A stretch of 64,000 nucleotides of DNA, from positions 1 to 64,000 of the forward strand of contig JAFKIY010000006.1 in the NCBI GenBank assembly GCA_017306245.1, written 5' to 3'. This DNA comes from Micrococcales bacterium (lineage in GTDB: Bacteria; Actinomycetota; Actinomycetes; Actinomycetales; Microbacteriaceae). A program made the position numbers and the translations under genes. Below are positions 1 through 7,415 of the stretch, in pieces. Under the pieces are notes generated by a model. The model saw only the letters and a list, made by a program, of their open reading frames with translations, was not told where the DNA came from and did no database searches. Numbering within the stretch: the stretch's first letter is position 1; each line of letters starts with the position of its first letter.

Positions 1-95
1 AAAACGTCGAAGTCGTTGCGCCGCCCCGCCGCAACCCGACCGCGCAGGTGCAGTTCGATCATGGGATCATCACCACTCTTGAGCAGGTCAACTGA
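1..95 (+). CDS. C-terminal end of an unidentified protein
   Basis: An open frame enters from the left edge and stops with TGA at 93-95, giving about 30 residues that end in ITTLEQVN. Its composition (varied residues, GC-rich third positions) looks coding, and the stop lies 9 nt from the stop of the convergent gene that follows, a typical tight gene junction. The fragment is too short to identify a family. Confidence 0.55.
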   Translation, partial: NVEVVAPPRRNPTAQVQFDHGIITTLEQVN

Positions 96-104
96 CGGCT
101 CAGG

Positions 105-383
105 TCAGTGCGGGTCGGTGCCAAAGACGTGACGGGACAACGCGGCGATGTCCCGGTCGAGTGCCTCGAATTTGCTGGAAAAGTTGGCGTCCATGGCTTC
201 GAACTTCACGTCGATCGTCTCGAACCTGGCATTCATCGTCTCGCGGAGACCGTTGATTTCGATCCGGACTCCGCCGATCGCGGACGTCAGCGTCCGAGTG
301 AAACTCGTCGTGACGATCCCGACCATGCCGAACATGGCCGCGGCAAAAACGCCAATCACCACCCACACCTGGGGTTCAGTCAC
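105..383 (-). CDS. Small membrane-anchored coiled-coil protein
   Basis: A 92-residue hypothetical protein. Residues about 5-27 form one hydrophobic helix (VVIGVFAAAMFGMVGIV), followed by a charged helical tail with heptad-like repeats (ARFETIDVKFEAMDANFSSKFEALD), so it is probably a membrane-tethered coiled coil. The start is taken as the GTG at 383 because a GGGAGG ribosome site lies 9 nt upstream; an in-frame GTG at 392 is possible. It lies downstream of the MarR gene on the same strand and could be co-transcribed with it. No function can be assigned. Confidence 0.7.
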   Translation of the reverse strand: MTEPQVWVVIGVFAAAMFGMVGIVTTSFTRTLTSAIGGVRIEINGLRETMNARFETIDVKFEAMDANFSSKFEALDRDIAALSRHVFGTDPH

Positions 384-424
384 GGTCAACACCCTCCCAT
401 TGTCGCGCAGTTCACTCCACGACA

Positions 425-949
425 CTAGATCGATGACGGCTCCGCGAAGTCGCCCGCGTCGCGCCGGAACCGCGCGAGAATCGCGACCAGATTGCCCTGA
501 TCGTCCGGATCCAACCCGACGTCGGCGAAAAACTCCCGGTTGATGACCTCCGTTGCCGCATCCACGATTTCCCGGCCTGCTGGTGTGATCCAAATGAGCG
601 TCGCGCGCCCGTCCGTCGGATGCGCGGAGCGCCGGATGAGACCGGCCCCCTCGAGCCGATCGGTCGTGTTCGTCACGCTCGTCGGGTGCACCTGCAAGCG
701 GGCGCTCGCACTCGCCATCGGCATCGCCCCATCCCGTGTGAAGCTCAGGAGCCGCAGCAGCTCGAAGCGGGCGAACGTGAGCTTGAACGGGCGAAGCAAC
801 GCCTCCACTCGCGCGAGCATGATCTGCTGAGCGCGCATGATGGATGTGACCGCCGCCATCCCGTCCGCTTCGACATCCCAGCCGTGCTGCTTCCACTGGC
901 GATGCGCCTCGACGATGGGATCCCATGGCAGCGGCTTCTTCTGCACCAT
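425..949 (-). CDS. MarR family transcriptional regulator
   Basis: A 174-residue winged-helix regulator. The N-terminal helices (residues about 28-60) are followed by the helix-turn-helix region with the hallmark stretch ARLQVHPTSVTNTTDRLEGAGLI and the wing residues HPTDGRATLIWITPAG, which is the classic MarR DNA-binding fold. It would act as a dimer and usually represses a neighbouring gene, here most likely the divergent oxygenase at 1052. The ATG at 949 is chosen because GGAGG precedes it; an upstream ATG at 967 adds six residues. The ligand is unknown. Confidence 0.88.
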   Translation of the reverse strand: MVQKKPLPWDPIVEAHRQWKQHGWDVEADGMAAVTSIMRAQQIMLARVEALLRPFKLTFARFELLRLLSFTRDGAMPMASASARLQVHPTSVTNTTDRLEGAGLIRRSAHPTDGRATLIWITPAGREIVDAATEVINREFFADVGLDPDDQGNLVAILARFRRDAGDFAEPSSI

Positions 950-1051
950 CCGCCCTCCATTCGACACCGGCTCGTGAATTCAGACTACCGGCGCGGCCCC
1001 TCCCCGCCCCGCATAGTCTTGAGTGGTATCCGTGCCAGGACAGGACCAGAC

Positions 1052-2017
1052 ATGACTGCACCGCTCACCGTCCCCACCATCAGCATCGACCGCGACTCGG
1101 CTGTCGTCGGCCGCGAATTCGACGAAGTTCTGCGCGAAGTGGGTTTCTTCCAGATCATCGACCACGGCGTAACCGAGAACGTGGCCGACCGATGCTGGAA
1201 CGTTTCCCGCAACTTCTTCGACCTGCCTCTCGAAGAGAAACTGAGAGTCGAGCGCCCGGAGGGCGGGCTGTACGGCTACTTTCCCATGCTCGCGGAATCC
1301 CTCGCGCAGTCCAGGGACGAGAAGGCCCCCGGCGATCTCAAGGAATCGTTCAATATGGGACCGGGTGTCGTCGCAGGGTACAGTCCGGTCGACGAGACCG
1401 AGTCAAGCCTGTTCACGCCGAACCGATGGCCGGCGGCGATGCCGGAACTGAAACCTTCCTGGGAGGACTACTTCGCGGCCATGACGTTCCTCGCCAACCG
1501 GCTCATGGCGATGTTCGCCCTCGGCCTCGACCTTCCCGCCGACTTTTTCGCCGACAAGATCGACCGCAGTCCGAGCGCACTTCGCGCGATCAACTACCCG
1601 GAGCAGGAGGCGCCGCCAGTGGACGGGCAATTGCGGGCGGGCGCGCACACCGACTACGGCACACTCACGATCCTCCGGCAGGAGCTGGGCCGCGCGGGGC
1701 TTCAGGTGCACGACGACAAGTCGGACTCCTGGGTGAACATCCCCCCGACTGCCGGGGCGCTCGTCATCAACATCGGCGACATCATGGCGCGCTGGACGAA
1801 CGACCGGTGGACCTCCACCCTGCACAGGGTCGTGAACCCGGATGCCGGCTCGGCCGTGTCCACGCGTCGCCAGAGCATGCCGTTCTTCCACAACGCGAAC
1901 TACTCCGCGCTCATCGAATGCCTGCCGTCCTGCGTTCCGGCCGGCGAGCAACCGAAATACGAGCCGGTCCTGGCTGGCCCGCACCTGGCGGGCAAGACTC
2001 ACAAAGCGGTCGGCTAA
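1052..2017 (+). CDS. 2-oxoglutarate/Fe(II)-dependent oxygenase (isopenicillin N synthase-like)
   Basis: A 321-residue member of the family that includes isopenicillin N synthase and gibberellin oxidases. The N-terminal DIOX_N part includes GFFQIIDHGV (residues 31-40). The jelly-roll core has the iron ligands in H199-T-D201 and H258 (TLHRV), and R273-Q-S275 would bind the 2-oxoglutarate carboxylate. All catalytic residues are present, so it should be active. It is divergent from the MarR gene 102 bp away, which suggests regulation by that protein. The substrate cannot be told from sequence; gibberellin-oxidase or ethylene-forming names would be over-specific. Confidence 0.88.
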   Translation: MTAPLTVPTISIDRDSAVVGREFDEVLREVGFFQIIDHGVTENVADRCWNVSRNFFDLPLEEKLRVERPEGGLYGYFPMLAESLAQSRDEKAPGDLKESFNMGPGVVAGYSPVDETESSLFTPNRWPAAMPELKPSWEDYFAAMTFLANRLMAMFALGLDLPADFFADKIDRSPSALRAINYPEQEAPPVDGQLRAGAHTDYGTLTILRQELGRAGLQVHDDKSDSWVNIPPTAGALVINIGDIMARWTNDRWTSTLHRVVNPDAGSAVSTRRQSMPFFHNANYSALIECLPSCVPAGEQPKYEPVLAGPHLAGKTHKAVG

Positions 2018-2280
2018 AACCACCGAGTCTGAGGCGGCACCACGAGTTTGCGAACACGGGACTTGATGGGCGTGTTGGCGGGAACGGTTTCCGCGCACGC
2101 CGCGAGCGCCGGATCCAGTTCCCACCACTCGCCGAGAATCACCCAGCGGGCGCCCGGAAGCGCGAGCCGTCGGGCGCGGTACCTCGTCTCTCCCGCAACC
2201 TCGATCTCGTCGACATAGCCGGTAACCTCACCGGCAACTTTCACTTGCCAGAAGCTTTGGCTCACTGCGGTAACGTCCAC
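2014..2280 (-). CDS. Hypothetical protein, 88 aa
   Basis: The frame runs on to 2361, but the GTG at 2280 has a strong AGGAGG site 5 nt upstream and begins the part that looks coding (VDVTAVSQSFWQVKVAG). The product is rich in beta-prone residues, with WVILGEWWEL and a conserved-looking ETRYRARRL stretch. It has no signal peptide or membrane segment. Its stop overlaps the stop of the convergent oxygenase gene by 4 bp. I do not recognise the family. Confidence 0.65.
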   Translation of the reverse strand: MDVTAVSQSFWQVKVAGEVTGYVDEIEVAGETRYRARRLALPGARWVILGEWWELDPALAACAETVPANTPIKSRVRKLVVPPQTRWF

Positions 2281-2402
2281 CCGCTCCTCCTCGGTGTTTT
2301 CCGCGACATGAAGACATCCGGCCCTGTCACGCGATTCTAGGCAGGCGGTGCCGACATTCACGGCACCGAGCGACCACGTGGCGCGGTGCGAGACAATGAA
2401 AT

Positions 2403-3161
2403 ATGGCCACCCGCAGTGATTACCTCACCCACGACCCTGACATCCGGGCAGCTCTCGCCCTCGTGAGCGAAGGGACCGCCTACTTCGATCGCACCCTCGC
2501 TGCCCTGCCCGATGCCGGGATGGATGGGGCGTCGCTGCTGCCGGACTGGACGCGTCGCCACGTCATTGCCCACATCTGCTACAACGCGCAGGGCCTCCTG
2601 CGCCTCGTGCGGTGGGCGGCCACGGGGATTGAAACGCCCATGTATGCGTCCCGGCAGGACCGCGACGAGGAGATCCACCGCGGGGCGAAACTCTCCACGA
2701 GCGAGTTGCGTGCTCTTGTCGTGAGCACGGCGGATGAATTGGACCAGGGGTGGCGTGACCTCAGCGACGACGCCTGGCACGCGCATGTGCGCATGTCCGA
2801 GGGCCCGGAGTTCCCCGCGACCACCACGATCTGGTTGCGCACCCGCGAGGTGTGGTTGCACGCCGTCGACCTGGACAACGGTGCGACCTTCGATGATTTT
2901 CCACCGGCGATGGTCGACCGGCTGCTCTCCAACGTGCTCTCGTCGTGGCGCGGCAGAAATGAGGCTGAAGGGATATCCAACTTCGTTCTCACACCCACCG
3001 ACCGTGGCACGCCGAAAGCCGTGACCGACGTGGATGACCCGTCCGCTGTTGTGCTTCGCGGAACCGCGGTCGACCTCGCCCGGTGGGCCACCGGCCGCGG
3101 ATATCTCGGCATCACGACAGCCAACGGGCAGCCGACTCCGGCCGCCCCGCGCTGGATCTGA
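2403..3161 (+). CDS. Maleylpyruvate isomerase family protein (mycothiol-dependent type, DinB fold)
   Basis: 252 residues. The N-terminal DinB-like helical bundle carries the putative metal ligands H57 (RRHVIAHICYNAQG), E149 and H153 (RTREVWLHAVDL), the pattern of mycothiol-dependent maleylpyruvate isomerases. A C-terminal MDMPI domain ends near LARWATGRGYLG. The family uses mycothiol as thiol cofactor in actinobacteria, in gentisate breakdown or in less defined detoxification. No gentisate dioxygenase or fumarylpyruvate hydrolase gene lies nearby, so the true substrate is uncertain. Confidence 0.85.
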   Translation: MATRSDYLTHDPDIRAALALVSEGTAYFDRTLAALPDAGMDGASLLPDWTRRHVIAHICYNAQGLLRLVRWAATGIETPMYASRQDRDEEIHRGAKLSTSELRALVVSTADELDQGWRDLSDDAWHAHVRMSEGPEFPATTTIWLRTREVWLHAVDLDNGATFDDFPPAMVDRLLSNVLSSWRGRNEAEGISNFVLTPTDRGTPKAVTDVDDPSAVVLRGTAVDLARWATGRGYLGITTANGQPTPAAPRWI

Positions 3162-3182
3162 ACCAGGTTCGCGGCAGCGCCG

Positions 3183-3701
3183 CTATTTCGTGACGTCCCA
3201 CAGGTGATGGGTCGGATCGTGGGCGAGGTAGCGCGCCATGGTGGCCACTGTGAACACGGCCCCGTCCCCACGACGCCCCTGACGATGCCACGCATCCTCC
3301 TCAATCGCCTCTAACGCGGCGGCGAGTGCTGAGCCTGCCGTGACGAGTTCCGCGGCCACCACGACGGGATCCTGCTCGTTGTACTTCTCCGCCTCCGCCG
3401 TCTCGTCCTGATCCCAGTTCGGAAACGTGGGGTTTTCTCTCGTGAGCATGAGGTCGAGCCGGTGCGCGAAGATCCGGAACACGTCCCGCACGTGGGCCGC
3501 GTACTCCAGGGCGGACCAGGTGCGGTCATCCGGGCGGTCCCGAACCCCGGTGCGTTCCAGGATCGCAGGCCACTGGGCCGCGTTTGCCCGCAGCAGCGCC
3601 GGTACCTCGAGTTCCGACACCGTCGAGGCGTCGAATCCGCATTCCGGGCATCGGCTCTCCAGCACCCAGGTCCAGTCTTTCGTATCCGGTGTGATGGGCA
3701 T
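3183..3701 (-). CDS. DinB family protein
   Basis: 172 residues. It begins MPITPDTKDWTWVLE, has a Cys pair (RCPECGF), then a DinB-like four-helix bundle with histidines at ALEYAAHVRDVF, IFAHRLD and the terminal LAHDPTHHLWDV. Members are thought to be metal-dependent thiol transferases that use mycothiol or bacillithiol. Two in-frame ATGs lie close together (3710 and 3701). The second is preferred because GAGAAT lies 7 nt before it, like other leaderless starts in this window. It converges with the preceding gene of the same fold, possibly an ancient duplication. Confidence 0.8.
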   Translation of the reverse strand: MPITPDTKDWTWVLESRCPECGFDASTVSELEVPALLRANAAQWPAILERTGVRDRPDDRTWSALEYAAHVRDVFRIFAHRLDLMLTRENPTFPNWDQDETAEAEKYNEQDPVVVAAELVTAGSALAAALEAIEEDAWHRQGRRGDGAVFTVATMARYLAHDPTHHLWDVTK

Positions 3702-3731
3702 GCCCCACATTCTCGCACTACCGTCTGCGGG

Positions 3732-3737
3732 TACCGT
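3732..3737 (+). promoter_or_regulatory. -10 hexamer of a probable leaderless transcript (DUF2470 gene)
   Basis: TACCGT fits the actinobacterial TANNNT -10 element and ends 7 nt before the ATG at 3745. There is no Shine-Dalgarno sequence. No clear -35 box is seen. Confidence 0.45.
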
Positions 3738-3744
3738 AGATGTC

Positions 3745-4044
3745 ATGCCCGCCTTCGATTCGACCGTTGTCTCCGCCGTGCTCGCACACATGAATGGCGA
3801 CCACCCCGACGACAACCTGCTCATCGCCCAGGCGTTCGGTGACCGGGCCGCGGACTCGGCAACCATGGTCGGCCTCGACGGGACTGCGGGATTCTGGTCG
3901 TATTCTGTCGGGGAAGACCGGCACGACCTGAGGATGCCGTGGTCGACGACGATCAGCGAAAGGGCCGAGATCCGGCGCGAAGTCGTCGTTCTCTACGATG
4001 CCGCCTGCGCCCGGCTCGGGCTCACACCGCGCGCGCACGACTGA
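3745..4044 (+). CDS. DUF2470 domain protein, probable heme-iron utilisation
   Basis: 99 residues beginning MPAFDSTVVSAVLAHMNGDHPDDN. The HMNxDH motif is the hallmark of the DUF2470/HugZ C-terminal domain, in which the histidines contact heme iron. It stands alone here, without the FMN-binding split-barrel domain found in HugZ. It lies 72 nt upstream of the heme oxygenase gene on the same strand, supporting a joint role in taking iron from heme. The DtxR-type box lies between the two genes, so the second has its own iron control. Confidence 0.85.
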   Translation: MPAFDSTVVSAVLAHMNGDHPDDNLLIAQAFGDRAADSATMVGLDGTAGFWSYSVGEDRHDLRMPWSTTISERAEIRREVVVLYDAACARLGLTPRAHD

Positions 4045-4074
4045 GACGCCATTCCGCTGCGAAACAGGTTCAGG

Positions 4075-4093
4075 TAAGCTTAGGCTGACCTAA
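4075..4093 (+). promoter_or_regulatory. DtxR/IdeR iron box upstream of heme oxygenase
   Basis: The 19-bp sequence TAAGCTTAGGCTGACCTAA matches the DtxR/IdeR consensus TTAGGTTAGSCTAACCTAA at 16 of 19 positions. A TAACCT (4091-4096) overlapping its right end could be the -10 box, so bound DtxR-Fe would block the promoter. The heme oxygenase start is 24 nt downstream. Confidence 0.72.
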
Positions 4094-4116
4094 CCTGCAA
4101 TCGAAGTGAGTTCACC

Positions 4117-4761
4117 GTGCCCGTCGTCTCGTTTTCCGTAGCGCTGCGCGAGCGCACCTCGAGGACCCACGAGCACACGGAGGGCGCGACGTTCATGCAC
4201 GACCTCATGAGCGGCAAGGGCACGCGGAACGACTACATCGCCCTCGTCGCGCAGCATTTTTTCATGTACGAAGCCCTCGAATCGGTCGCCGAGACGATGG
4301 CCGACGATGAGGTGGCCGCCCGGTTCGTCACGCCCCAGCTCACCCGACTGCCCGCGCTTGTCGCCGACCTCGAGTTCCTTCTCGGGCCGGACTGGAAGGC
4401 TGACGTCTCCCCGCTGCCGTCCACGACCAGGTATGTCGACCGTATTCACGAAGTTTCAGGCTGGGCCGGCGGATTCATCGCCCACCACTACACGCGCTAC
4501 CTCGGCGACCTCTCCGGCGGCCAGCACATCTACAAGGTCATGCAGAAACGTTTCGGTTTCGACACCAACGGGGTCGGCTTCTACCTGTTCGACCAGATCG
4601 CGGATCCGAACGACTTCAAGAACACCTACCGCGAGCAGCTCGACGCCGCGCCGTGGGATGCGGTGGAGCGCGAGCGCGTCATCGACGAGGTCATCACCGC
4701 GTACCGCCTGAACACCGAGGTCTTCCACGACCTGAGCGCCGCGAAGTTCGCCGCTGCATAG
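4117..4761 (+). CDS. hmuO: Heme oxygenase (biliverdin-producing)
   Basis: 214 residues, the normal size of bacterial HmuO. It should open heme to biliverdin, CO and Fe(II) in the cytosol. The proximal heme ligand is H18 in RTHEHTEGATFM, equivalent to the H of AHEKAE in Corynebacterium HmuO. The distal helix carries the diagnostic YLGDLSGGQ (glycine hinge over the heme), and the GFDTNGVGFYLFDQIAD region is also typical. The start is a GTG. The iron box just upstream indicates induction under iron starvation, as known for corynebacterial hmuO. Confidence 0.95.
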   Translation: MPVVSFSVALRERTSRTHEHTEGATFMHDLMSGKGTRNDYIALVAQHFFMYEALESVAETMADDEVAARFVTPQLTRLPALVADLEFLLGPDWKADVSPLPSTTRYVDRIHEVSGWAGGFIAHHYTRYLGDLSGGQHIYKVMQKRFGFDTNGVGFYLFDQIADPNDFKNTYREQLDAAPWDAVERERVIDEVITAYRLNTEVFHDLSAAKFAAA

Positions 4762-4777
4762 CTCCCCCAGGAGGTCA

Positions 4778-4850
4778 GCCCAGCAAAACCCCTGACCGCC
4801 CTGCCCAAGAATGCCCGCCGAACCCGGGGCAGTCAGGGCTTTTGCTGGGC
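4778..4850. repeat. Hairpin element, first of a mirrored pair (possible bidirectional terminator)
   Basis: Arms 4778-4796 and 4832-4850 are complementary at 18 of 19 positions, and each contains an A4/T4 run so that either strand reads A-tract, GC stem, loop, GC stem, T-tract. The 35-nt loop (4797-4831) matches the reverse complement of the loop in the next element at 30 of 35 positions. It lies between convergent genes, where a bidirectional terminator would be useful. Confidence 0.8.
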
Positions 4851-4879
4851 GCTGTCCTTCAGTCATCTCAGGCTTGCCC

Positions 4880-4970
4880 GGCGGGTCGGCCAGCGAAAAA
4901 TGCTGATGGCCCGGGGTTCGGTGGGCATCCTTGGGCAGGGCTATCAGCATTTTTCGCTGGCCGGCCCGCC
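4880..4970. repeat. Hairpin element, second and inverted copy
   Basis: Arms 4880-4907 and 4943-4970 are complementary at 27 of 28 positions; the inner 20 bp (4888-4907 with 4943-4962) are perfect and contain A5/T5. The loop 4908-4942 is also 35 nt and is the first element's loop in opposite orientation. The stem differs from the first copy in base identity but stays paired. The element ends 7 nt from the stop of the helicase gene. Confidence 0.8.
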
Positions 4971-4976
4971 GACCAC

Positions 4977-6266
4977 CTAGGACGCCTCGATACCAGGGAT
5001 CGGTGTCACGTGCATCATGAAGCGCTGCACGTTCTCGTCGACGATGACGTCGGAGGGCCGCAGCGGCCGCGTGAGGTAGAGCCCGTCGAGTTCGGTGATG
5101 CGGCTGAGCGCGACGTAGGTCTGCCCCGGCGCGAAGGAGCGCTGACCGAGATCCACGATCGCCCGATCGTACGTTTTGCCCTGCGATTTGTGGATTGTCA
5201 CGGCCCAGGCGAGTCGAAGGGGGAACTGGGTGAACTCGGCGACGATGTCACGGGTCAACTGTTTGGTGGCCGCCGAGTAGGCGTACTTGTACTTCTCCCA
5301 CACGGTCGGTTCCACTTCGTGCGTTTCGCCGTCGACTTCGACGAATACGGTGGAGGTGATTTTGCGCACCGTGCCGACGGTGCCGTTCACCCACCGCTGG
5401 TCGCCGTCGTTGCGCAGAAACATGACGCGTGCTCCGACTTTCAGTTCGAGCGTTTCGTCGGCCGGGAATGCGCGCCCGCCGAAGTCGCCGGTGACTTCCG
5501 CTTGTGCGGTGAGGGAGCGGCCCGGCAGTTTCGCGAGTTCGGTGGCGTTGATCCGGTTGACTGTGTCGTTGCGGGTGGCGAGGGTGATGGCGTCTTCGGT
5601 GGGCGCGGGGCGCGCTCCGACCTCGTTCAGGCGCGCGGCGATCTCTGCGGTCACCGTTCCGTGGCGCACGGCGGTGAGCATGGTTTTGAATTCTTCTTCG
5701 TGTTGCCGATGGATCATGGTGAGTTCGAAGATCCGCAGGTCGGTTTCGTCCCACACTTTGGCGTCGAAGAACCACATCGAACGGTACTGGTCTTCGAAGT
5801 AGGCGCGCTCGTCCGCGTCTCCCGGCACGGGTGCGAGCTGGTACGGGTCGCCGAACAGGACGACCTGCACCCCGCCGAACGCTTCCTGTTTGCGCTGTCT
5901 GGCCTGCCGCAGGCTGCGGTCCACCGCGTCGAGCAGGTCCGCGTTGACCATGGACACTTCGTCGATGACGAGGGTGTCGATCGTGTTCAGGAGTTTGCGC
6001 AATGCGGCGTTCTGTTCGATGTCGTGGTCGGCGATCACGCCGATCGGCAGCCGGAAGAGGGAGTGCAGTGTTTGCCCGCCGACGTTCAGGGCGGCGACGC
6101 CGGTCGGCGCGGCGATCACGAGTTGTTTGGACGTGTTCCACGAGAGGTGGTTCAGCAGCGTCGACTTTCCGGTTCCCGCGCGTCCGGTGACGAAAATGTT
6201 TTCCCGTGTGCTTTCGATGGTCGCAAAGACGGCGGCCTGCTCGCCGGAAAGCTCTTGCGCGCTCAC
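4977..6266 (-). CDS. PIF1-like DNA helicase / AAA ATPase
   Basis: 429 residues from the GTG at 6266, which has AAAGGA 5 nt upstream; an in-frame ATG at 6350 lacks a ribosome site. Walker A is GRAGTGKST (K34) and Walker B is LVIDEVSMV. The remaining SF1B motifs include FGDPYQLAPVPGD, MIHRQ, and the C-terminal TIHKSQGKTYDRAIVDL and TYVALSR, as in PIF1 and RecD-like helicases. The family unwinds 5'-3' and can clear G-quadruplexes or R-loops, a role inferred from relatives. Its 3' end abuts the hairpin pair. Confidence 0.88.
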   Translation of the reverse strand: MSAQELSGEQAAVFATIESTRENIFVTGRAGTGKSTLLNHLSWNTSKQLVIAAPTGVAALNVGGQTLHSLFRLPIGVIADHDIEQNAALRKLLNTIDTLVIDEVSMVNADLLDAVDRSLRQARQRKQEAFGGVQVVLFGDPYQLAPVPGDADERAYFEDQYRSMWFFDAKVWDETDLRIFELTMIHRQHEEEFKTMLTAVRHGTVTAEIAARLNEVGARPAPTEDAITLATRNDTVNRINATELAKLPGRSLTAQAEVTGDFGGRAFPADETLELKVGARVMFLRNDGDQRWVNGTVGTVRKITSTVFVEVDGETHEVEPTVWEKYKYAYSAATKQLTRDIVAEFTQFPLRLAWAVTIHKSQGKTYDRAIVDLGQRSFAPGQTYVALSRITELDGLYLTRPLRPSDVIVDENVQRFMMHVTPIPGIEAS

Positions 6267-6369
6267 GAAGGTCCTTTGCGTGTCGGATGCCGGCCCAGGC
6301 GGTGTTTGAGGAGTCCAATCTATCTTCCCCCACGCGCGCAGCACGTTCATTGCGCGCGGGGCCCCAGCC

Positions 6370-6375
6370 TAGGAT
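6370..6375 (+). promoter_or_regulatory. -10 hexamer of a probable leaderless transcript
   Basis: TAGGAT fits TANNNT and ends 6 nt before the ATG at 6382. There is no Shine-Dalgarno sequence in between. Confidence 0.45.
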
Positions 6376-6381
6376 TGTGGC

Positions 6382-7410
6382 ATGATGCCGCCGCCGGAGG
6401 AGTCACCGCGACACGATCTCCGGCACATCCTGATCGTCTGGGTCGTTCTTCTGGGAGTTCTCGTCGGCGCGTTCGCGATGACGGCCATCATCCTGAATGC
6501 GACCGTGTTCAGCGCGAGCGGTTTCGTGAGCTCCTACCTGGGCGCGCTTCAACGGCACGACCTGGCGGAGGCGCTGGGCACGAATGGCGTGCGTGGCACC
6601 GCGAACGCGAGCAGCGAACTGCTGACGCCGCGCGCACTCGGCGACATTGCGGATGCCACCATCGTTTCGGATCTGGATCAGGGAGGCGGCCTCCACGAGG
6701 TCACCTATTCGGCGACCGTGAGGACGGCGTTGCCGGGCACGACGACACCGGTTTCGCGAACGGTGAGCGGCACATTCCAGGTGCAGCAGGGGGAGCCCCG
6801 TTTCGGCGTGTTCTCCACGTGGTCGTTCCTGCGGAGCCCTATGGCCGTGCTGTTCGTCACCCCGCGCAATGATGCGTCGTTCACGGTCAACGGGATCGAC
6901 GTCACCTCTCCTGCCGGGCCGAGCGTCGGCAACCCGTACCAGGTTCTTACCCCTGGCCTGTTCACCCTCGGGCACGAGTCAGGCTATTTGACGGCGGACC
7001 CGGTGAGCGCCGCAGTGTCGGCGCCCGGCAGCGTCGTTTCCGCGACCGTGGACATCCAGGCCTCGGCCTCCTTCATCGCCGCGGTGCAGGACCAGGTGGA
7101 TTCGTTCCTTGACGACTGCACGACCCAGCAGGTGCTCTTCCCCACCGGTTGCCCGTTCGGGCAGGAACTCTCCAATCGGGTGGAGAGCACCCCGGAATGG
7201 TCGATGTCCCGATACCCCGAGATTACAATCCAGCCCGGCAACGATCCGGGCACCTGGGTGGTCCCGGAAGCTCAGGGGGCCGCGCACCTCAAGGTTGAGG
7301 TGAGGTCCCTGTTCGATGGGACGCTGTCCACGTTCGATGAGGACGTGCAGTTCGCTCTCAGTTGGGTGATGACGATCAACGGCGACCGGATCGACGTGCG
7401 GCAGCAGTAA
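6382..7410 (+). CDS. Membrane-anchored extracytoplasmic protein of unknown function
   Basis: 342 residues. A short charged N-terminus is followed by one hydrophobic helix (residues about 16-40, ILIVWVVLLGVLVGAFAMTA), so the remaining 300 residues should be outside the membrane. The exported part is rich in Ser, Thr, Val and Pro with beta-strand character, and it has two cysteines flanking a short segment (DDCTTQQVLFPTGCPFG) that could form a disulfide. It converges with the CopD-CtaG gene, with only 5 nt between stops. The family is not recognised. Confidence 0.75.
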   Translation: MMPPPEESPRHDLRHILIVWVVLLGVLVGAFAMTAIILNATVFSASGFVSSYLGALQRHDLAEALGTNGVRGTANASSELLTPRALGDIADATIVSDLDQGGGLHEVTYSATVRTALPGTTTPVSRTVSGTFQVQQGEPRFGVFSTWSFLRSPMAVLFVTPRNDASFTVNGIDVTSPAGPSVGNPYQVLTPGLFTLGHESGYLTADPVSAAVSAPGSVVSATVDIQASASFIAAVQDQVDSFLDDCTTQQVLFPTGCPFGQELSNRVESTPEWSMSRYPEITIQPGNDPGTWVVPEAQGAAHLKVEVRSLFDGTLSTFDEDVQFALSWVMTINGDRIDVRQQ

Positions 7411-7415
7411 CCCGG

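Noticed and set aside
982-1019. AGACTA...TAGTCT inverted repeat as a MarR operator
   Set aside because: The 6-bp arms are 26 nt apart and the flanks do not match; MarR sites are compact palindromes of about 16-20 bp. Left unassigned.
4653-6872. A 739-codon plus-strand frame across the helicase gene
   Set aside because: It is the antisense of the PIF1-like gene, runs through the hairpin pair and reads as low-complexity Arg/Gly/Asp-rich sequence.
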